DNA from: Dermatemys mawii
Taxonomy: Eukaryota; Chordata; Testudines; Dermatemydidae
DNA length: 64,000 nt
NCBI GenBank assembly: GCA_007922305.1
Contig: ML677334.1
Span: forward strand, 55,139,780 to 55,203,779
Direction: 5' to 3'
Part shown: in pieces, positions 58,136-64,000 of the stretch
How the letters are laid out: the number at the start of each line of letters is the position of its first letter
Numbering within the stretch: the first letter of the stretch is position 1
The notes under the pieces: generated by a model
What the model was told of the DNA's origin: nothing
The model's database searches: none
The model's input: only the letters and a program-made list of their open reading frames with translations
Made by a program: the position numbers and the translations under genes

Positions 58136-58714
58136 ATAATTCTTATGCAACTCAAACCACAGAGATCACTTTGTTCCTACTAGAATATTCTCAGATTAAA
58201 ACCACACTGCAATTAAGATTGGAAGTACACATCAGTAATCATATTATTTTTTTAAAAAATGTGTGTTATTTAGATTAAAAACTGTCTAGAGCCAGGATAC
58301 TAATTTGGTTACATGTCTAGCACAATGGGGTCCTAGTCCATGCCTTGGCCACCAAGGCACTACTACAAAATAAATAAATAAATAAAAAAGTTTAATTATC
58401 CTAAAACAAAAGCATTATAAACTCAGGAAATTCAGAAATAATGCCACATTTACATCAGGATTCAAACAACCTTAACTCTGCCCTGTACTGACAATGACCA
58501 CATGATTGTGATTACAGATTAGATTAAACTACTTTTTAAAGTAATATTAGAATCCCTTCTCCCTTCATGGTGTCATCACAGGGAGGTTAAGGTACCAGAT
58601 TTCACTAAATCTTAACAAGATGTAAAATATGAAGAGTCTACATTATTCCACTATTAAGATCATTAGGGCAAGAAAAGTCCAACAAGGTGCTAAATTGTTT
58701 GTATGTCTCTTTCC
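58136..58714. other. SS18 intron, unassigned
   Basis: Contains an (aaat) run at about 58370-58388. No exon seen. Confidence 0.4.
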
Positions 58715-58785
58715 TTTTCTTTTCTAAATCCTGATCTGTATTAAAATCCTTTAAAACATCATAACAAATCAAACCTTAAACTATT
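58715..58785. repeat. Local duplication, copy interrupted by the LTR
   Basis: Matches 56979-57040 (attaaaatcctttaaaaca, tcataacaaatcaaa). It is cut at 58785 by the LTR and resumes at 59419 with ttattaaaaacca. Confidence 0.8.
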
Positions 58786-59418
58786 TGTAGCAGGGTGGCT
58801 ACTCTGCTCCTAAAATAAAAGGGGTAAAAGCAGCCCTGGAGAGGGCTTAGGCCAATTGGAACAGCAGCCACAGTTGTGGCCAGATCAATTAAGGCCCAGC
58901 TGGCGCTTTATAAGAGGGCTGTGGCCAGGCACTGTGAACATTCTCCCTCCAGCATTAGAGGGAGAAGGACCTGGCTGCCTAGACAGGCTAAGGGTACTTG
59001 GGAAGGGGCAGGCTGAGCTGGAGAGCTCAGGCCTGGTGACCTCCCACGCTGTGACCTGACAGGAAGGCCTGAAGGGTACTGAGCTGCAGGCAAAAGCAGC
59101 AGGTCCAAACCCCCTCTGCCTATGATGAGTGGCTTTTACACTGCAGTCTGTCCCATGGAGCAGGGGCTTGATGCTGACTGGCAGTAGCCATAGACCGAAA
59201 CAAGGTGGGGCTAGAGGACTGGGGGTTTCCTGTGAAGGGGAGACCCAGAGTGTAAAGGTATTGTCAGGGGCAGCACCCCAGATAGAGGGGCACTGGGGTC
59301 TGGGAGGGACATGCGGCAGCGAGACACCGGCCTGCAGAGGGCGCTCTGGAGCTGGAAAGAGCTAATTCCCAGACAGCCAGCAGGAGGCGCCGCAAGGGTG
59401 AGCAGTCGCACCACTACA
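58786..59418 (+). mobile_element. Solo LTR, family A, second copy (633 bp)
   Basis: Starts TGTAGCAGGGTGGC, ends GCACCACTACA. Flanks ctatt (58781-58785) and ttatt (59419-59423) match at 4 of 5; the empty paralogue reads ttatt. A TATA-like tttataag lies near 58910. It shares caggaggcgccgca with the copy at 17408 and has the same plus orientation, opposite to SS18. It could in principle offer antisense promoter sequence inside SS18. Confidence 0.9.
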
Positions 59419-60897
59419 TTATTAAAAACCAATTTTTATTTTTTTTAAATGGTCAGGTGTTAACCTAGGAGCAGAAAGTATCACAGCAAAAATTTAATGG
59501 TGGAAAAATAGCTAAAAGCAGCCAATTTTGAGGTTGAACTTATAAGAGGAATATTACATGGTAACATTCAGGAAAGTTAAATCAAATTAACTGAAAGTGT
59601 GATTGTAAAGTGCATTAAACGCCTGTATGCACACGCTCATTCAGACAGAAGTGGCCAGACTTCCATTTAGTTTAAACAAATGGTAATTAAATTAACTAAG
59701 AGCACAATAAGAGGGAGGTTGTTCTAAGTGTGTTAGTGGGGGAAGTAGTCAAAAATTTCTCAATGAGAGGAGGCAAAAAAGCAGCATTAAGGAGAAAACA
59801 GAGATGTTCTGCATTTTCTTTTGAAGATAAATATAGGTCATTAATTAAGACCACAAAATTTAAAATCTTGCTTCAGTTCTCTAGTATGAACCATTTCTGT
59901 ATTCCAGTTTTAAAGTACTGAATAAAAGTATTTAAATGAAGATGCTGAAATTACTTTTCACTTTTATGAAATTGTATTTCATATTCTGGATTTTCCAAAG
60001 AATTGGACAATTCAGACCTTTCCATTTCACTACAGCTCTGTCTGAAGGTACTGAGAACAAGAACACAGTCTTGAAGAAACAAAAACTAGTTCTCATAATA
60101 TTCCTAGATCTCAAGAAAGCTTGTTAATTAACAATATTAATATGAGTCACAATACAATGTGATAAAATGTGTTGGCTCCCCATGGTGCAGAGTTTTTATA
60201 TTTGCCTTTTAAATTAGAACTTCATTAATGCTTTGTAAAGCCACAATGAGAATCCACTACTCTGCATCAGCCTAACTGTGTATTATGTTAATAACAGAGC
60301 ACTTGGCATCTTTCCAGTTTGGTCCAGGTCTCCTTTATAAGAATGGCACCAGGAAGGTGAACCATGAGTTCTATCAGTTTCCAGAATGGAATCATTTCGT
60401 GCAGCAGGTTGGGGAGGTGTAGTTTTTGTTTGTTTGTTTTTAGACGGGTTGGAGGGTGGGGTCTAGTAGTGGTTTTTTATTTGTTTTGTTTTTCAGTTAC
60501 AGTTTTATGCCATATTTAGTTTCATACTTAAAATAAAAAACTGAATAAGACTATAATAAAAAAAAAAAGCCCCACTCTGGAAGAAAAAAACCCCCTAAAA
60601 TATTAGATGACAAGATTCCTTTTGATTTTTTTTTGTTATTGTTGTAATGATTTTTTGTTGTTATTGTTAATGTTGTAGTCCATCTGATGGTTTGCAGCTC
60701 TAGAACACATTCCAGTGACTGTGAATTCTTCATTTTGGAAGAGAAGCCCAGAATGGGGATGTCTATGAGGACCACTGCTGACAGAGGTAGAAGACTGAAG
60801 GAGAGTTCCACTATTATGTTATACTTTAATTCTCAACAATAGGAAAATTTGAGAATTTTTGAAGGAATAATTAAAGATGAAGTCATGCTGAAGTTTA

Positions 60898-60952
60898 CTG
60901 CCACCCAATGCTGCAATGATCTCATCTAAATCATTGCAGCATTGGGTGGCAG
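60898..60952. repeat. Perfect 23-bp inverted repeat with 9-base loop
   Basis: Arm 60898-60920 (ctgccaccc...gcaatgat) is the exact reverse complement of arm 60930-60952; the loop is ctcatctaa. No mismatches or bulges. Further similarity outside the arms is weak. It lies within an SS18 intron, so it is transcribed as part of the pre-mRNA. Confidence 0.95.
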
Positions 60953-62860
60953 ATAAGAGGTTACTTCATGGAAGAGACCATAAGATTCCTCTGTGTGAAG
61001 AAAATCACACTGATCTTTGTGGGCTCTCTTCCAGGAAAAGTATGTCTTCGCAAATGTCCACAAATCTTTCCCCTGGAGGGGAAGACCTGGCTTTTACTGA
61101 GTCCAGGATACCTTTAACAAATGTTATTATCTGAGTGGAAAATGGGGTACTCTGCAGTTTATACATACATACACACATATAGATAGAGAGAAAGGCACAG
61201 AAACAGGCTATGTTCTTTCCAAGCATTGCTCTAGGACTGGATGAGCAGGAAATCATCCACAAATGCACATAGAAGTATTCCCTGATGCAAGAGGTATGCA
61301 GTCTCCATGATCAGCTATTTGTTGTATATTCCAGGTGCTAAAGAGAGCTGAAGGAAAAGAATTTAAATTGGTAGTATTGTGTGTCCCATGAAAGAGCACA
61401 GATAATTGTGGTGAATCAGTCAGCCTTAAAGTCATGTAAAAGCATGCCACTTTTTAGGCTGACAACTCCAAACCAGTTTTGCAGGGAAAGGGAATGGATG
61501 ATAGAAGCCAGTCAACATGTGGCATTTGAACATTTTATTGAACTGTTCAATTTCCTTAGGTCCATAGTAAGACAATGGTGGTCTCTCTCTATTTTTTGAA
61601 TTAGAAATAGTCTTATTAGAAGCTTCTCCCTCTCTACACTGCTCTGGCAAATTTTCTATGGCTCCCATCTTTGAAAACCCATCTCTGCACTCAGCAATAT
61701 CTCATTACATGGGTCCGAGAGGAAATGCGGGAAGGGGGAGATTGCATATCTGAACTGGATTATCTTCAACAGCCAATGATCAGTGGTAATTCCATACCAT
61801 GCCCATAGGAACTGACAGACTAACCTCAAAACATATGGGAAAAAAACGTCCCCTCTCATTTTGATATTAAGATCCAGTGGAGACAAAAAGGTGAGGAGAC
61901 ATTTTAAACGGTTAAATTTTTCTATCGCTTGTTCATCCTTAGCACCCACTTGGCTTCAGACTTGTTAAGCTGTCCTGGAGCACACTTCCAGTCTGCATTT
62001 TACCTCTCTCTTTATTTTTCCCATATGTTTTGAGAGGTACAATATAAAAACAATACAATAGTTGCTGACATGGTTAAGACTGTTGGGAGGAGAGGTAAGG
62101 GAAAGAGGAACCAGATGAAGTGAACTGTCTTTGGACCCAAAAAAACACCACCACCAGGTCAAACCCAAAGCCCATGCTGCAAGATGTAGTCTCTTCCATC
62201 TCCAGAATTTAATCGGTTTTGCGGCTCAATAAACCTCTGTTATTAAAGGGCAGATCTTTTACCTTTGAGCTTGAGCTTTAATAGGAAGGCCACATGATCC
62301 AAATCAGCGTTTTTCATTTGCAGACCCTTAAATATTTTGAATGGAGATGCAGAACTCCTTTTGAAATTTGACCTGTGGTCCATAGACCCCTACCATAGAA
62401 GTCTTAGGCTGAAAACTGACTGAACAGAATCCTACTATAACGGTTGCATGTGCTGGACATAGCATTTGACGCAGTGTGAGAAAGGGTGCTAAACTGTGGG
62501 CTTCTACGGTAATAACAACACTTCTGATTTTGACCTGTAGGTGGGAATATACTAAGAAAAGCAGAATGCCTTTTCTGAGATCTGAAACTTTATTTGCATA
62601 GTCACCATTAATGAACCCCTTAGACATAGTCTACAGACCCTCAAAGAACTTAGTCACAAAGCTGGAACCAACAGCTAGCCATGATGGGCTGATAACTGGT
62701 GATAAGAATTCCTATAACACAGGAGCTCTGTAGGACCTTACCATCAGGTTCAGCAAACAGTCCTGCAATGAGACCTCAACAAATGGCAAGGCAAACATGA
62801 CATCCAGAGCTATAGGTCTGCTGTTTAACTGGGGAGGCAACCTGTGTCTAATGTTCAGTA

Positions 62861-63171
62861 CAGGGGTAGGCAACCTATGGCACAGGTGCCAAAGGCAGCA
62901 TGCGAGCTGATTTTCAGTGGCACTCACACTACGTGGGTCCTGGTCACTGGTCTGGGGGACTCTGCATTTTAATTTAATTTTAACTGAAGCTCCTTAAACA
63001 TTTTAAAACCCTTATTTATTTTACATATAACAATAGTTTAGTTATATATTATAGACTTCTAGAAAGAGACCTTTTAAAAACGATAAAATGTATTACTGGC
63101 ATGCAAATCCTTAAATTAGAGTGAATAAATGAAGACATGGCACACCACTTCTGAAAGGTTGCCGACCTCTG
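62861..63171. mobile_element. hAT MITE, 311 bp, in an SS18 intron
   Basis: Ends caggggtaggcaacc and ggttgccgacctctg are inverse copies with two changes over 15. Flanks gttcagta (62853-62860) and gtttagta (63172-63179) differ at one of 8. Sub-terminal ctatggcac and gacatggcacacc are also mirrored. No coding capacity. Confidence 0.9.
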
Positions 63172-64000
63172 GTTTAGTACATGGAGACTGGTGAGTCAGA
63201 GATACTTGGCTCTCCTCTCAGCTCAGGCAGGGGAATGGGGTCTACCACAGTGGTCTGCAGCGGGATATGAAAAACAGGATTCCTGAGAAGGCTGAGTTAT
63301 TTATCTTGTCCTTAAAAAAAAAAAATACTTGAGTTCTATAGTTTGTCACCATAATGCAGATGTAAAAAATTCCGTTCAATCTACATAAGAAGTCGTTTCC
63401 AAGGAAAGAGAGACTTTGGTTTATTGAAAAATTCTGCTTAGCCCAGACTCCAGGTAGCAAAAATGTCGTGTTAAAATTGGCAGAATATCTTATTCAATAT
63501 ACTGTACTAATAAACTTGAAGGATTTTATTCACACACAAAAAGGGAGACAAAGGGTTTTTGGTCCACATTCACTCAGCCACTTTACATTCCCATATTCTT
63601 CATAAAAGTTGGCTAATATTCCTTGCCATTTTCTCAAAGTGGTACAACAGCTTCATTGTGAGAATCACCTGTGGATCTTATTGTTTAACATTCATTTTCC
63701 TCAATCCAAGTCGACTAAAATTTTCAGTTGTAACAGGACTGACCTGTAAAACAATCTTGTGAAGGCTCTAGATTTTCATGCACGGAATTCCTTCAACAGA
63801 TGTCTTATAAACTAGTGCTAGTCAATGATTAATACAGTGGATACTAATACCCAATCACATTATTGGACTTTTTGCCATACTAAAAAGGTTTTTCATTCCT
63901 ATCCTACCAATACCACCAGACTCAAATGATAACACCTGTATGACCCCATACTAGTAACTGCGCGCACACAAAAAATATGTTAAACACACATTAATGTTGA

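Larger units (their letters stand above)
59419..64000 (-). other. SS18: SS18 intron continuing to the right edge
   Basis: I searched the minus strand for the preceding SS18 exons (methionine/proline/glycine-rich codons, consensus splice sites) and found none. The intron upstream of 56949 is therefore at least 7 kb. It contains the hairpin and hAT MITE listed separately, plus T-rich and TTTG-rich low-complexity DNA at 60410-60680. Confidence 0.6.

Noticed and set aside
59419..64000. Upstream SS18 exons
   Set aside because: No stretch on the minus strand codes the expected Met/Pro/Gly-rich sequence between splice sites, so none is reported. Very short exons could be missed.

Overview
This window is vertebrate nuclear DNA, almost certainly from a turtle or a close sauropsid relative. 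The evidence is the class of repeats (CR1 LINE fragments, many hAT, Tigger and other DNA-transposon relics, retroviral-type LTRs, old MIR SINEs), the long non-coding spacing, and one intron-rich gene. No bacterial, organellar or CRISPR-like content is visible.

The only recognisable host gene is SS18 (SYT), a subunit of the SWI/SNF (BAF) chromatin-remodelling complex. It lies on the minus strand, so transcription runs from right to left. Six coding exons, all with consensus splice sites, give the C-terminal QPGY-rich half: 56949-56779, 55785-55681, 53354-53262, 52505-52383, 50496-50363, and a last exon at 46475-46449 that codes only eight residues and the stop. The 3' UTR probably runs to about 44755. 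The 7 kb upstream of the first visible exon is intron, and the N-terminal exons are beyond the right edge.

The left 44 kb (1 to about 44750) is downstream intergenic DNA with no supported host gene. It is a graveyard of mobile elements. The most notable are: a nearly intact transposase-like open frame of an orphan DNA-transposon family (25387-27081), broken by one in-frame TGA; a three-layer nest (palindromic hAT 30336-33295, holding a Tigger 30561-31901, holding a solo LTR 31342-31852); an old RTE-like LINE with endonuclease and part of the reverse transcriptase (34839-36960), split by a CR1 insertion; a ZMYM-type hAT with perfect 8-bp target duplications (20006-21007); and two copies of a repeat with a hammerhead-ribozyme-like core (39169 and 39902).

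SS18 introns hold further elements: two related GC-rich hAT elements in the last intron, a Tigger MITE, a CR1, a solo LTR whose empty site survives in a nearby duplicated segment, a hAT MITE, and a perfect 23-bp hairpin at 60898-60952. Element boundaries marked with target-site duplications were read directly. Family names rest on recognition of termini and protein motifs without a database search.
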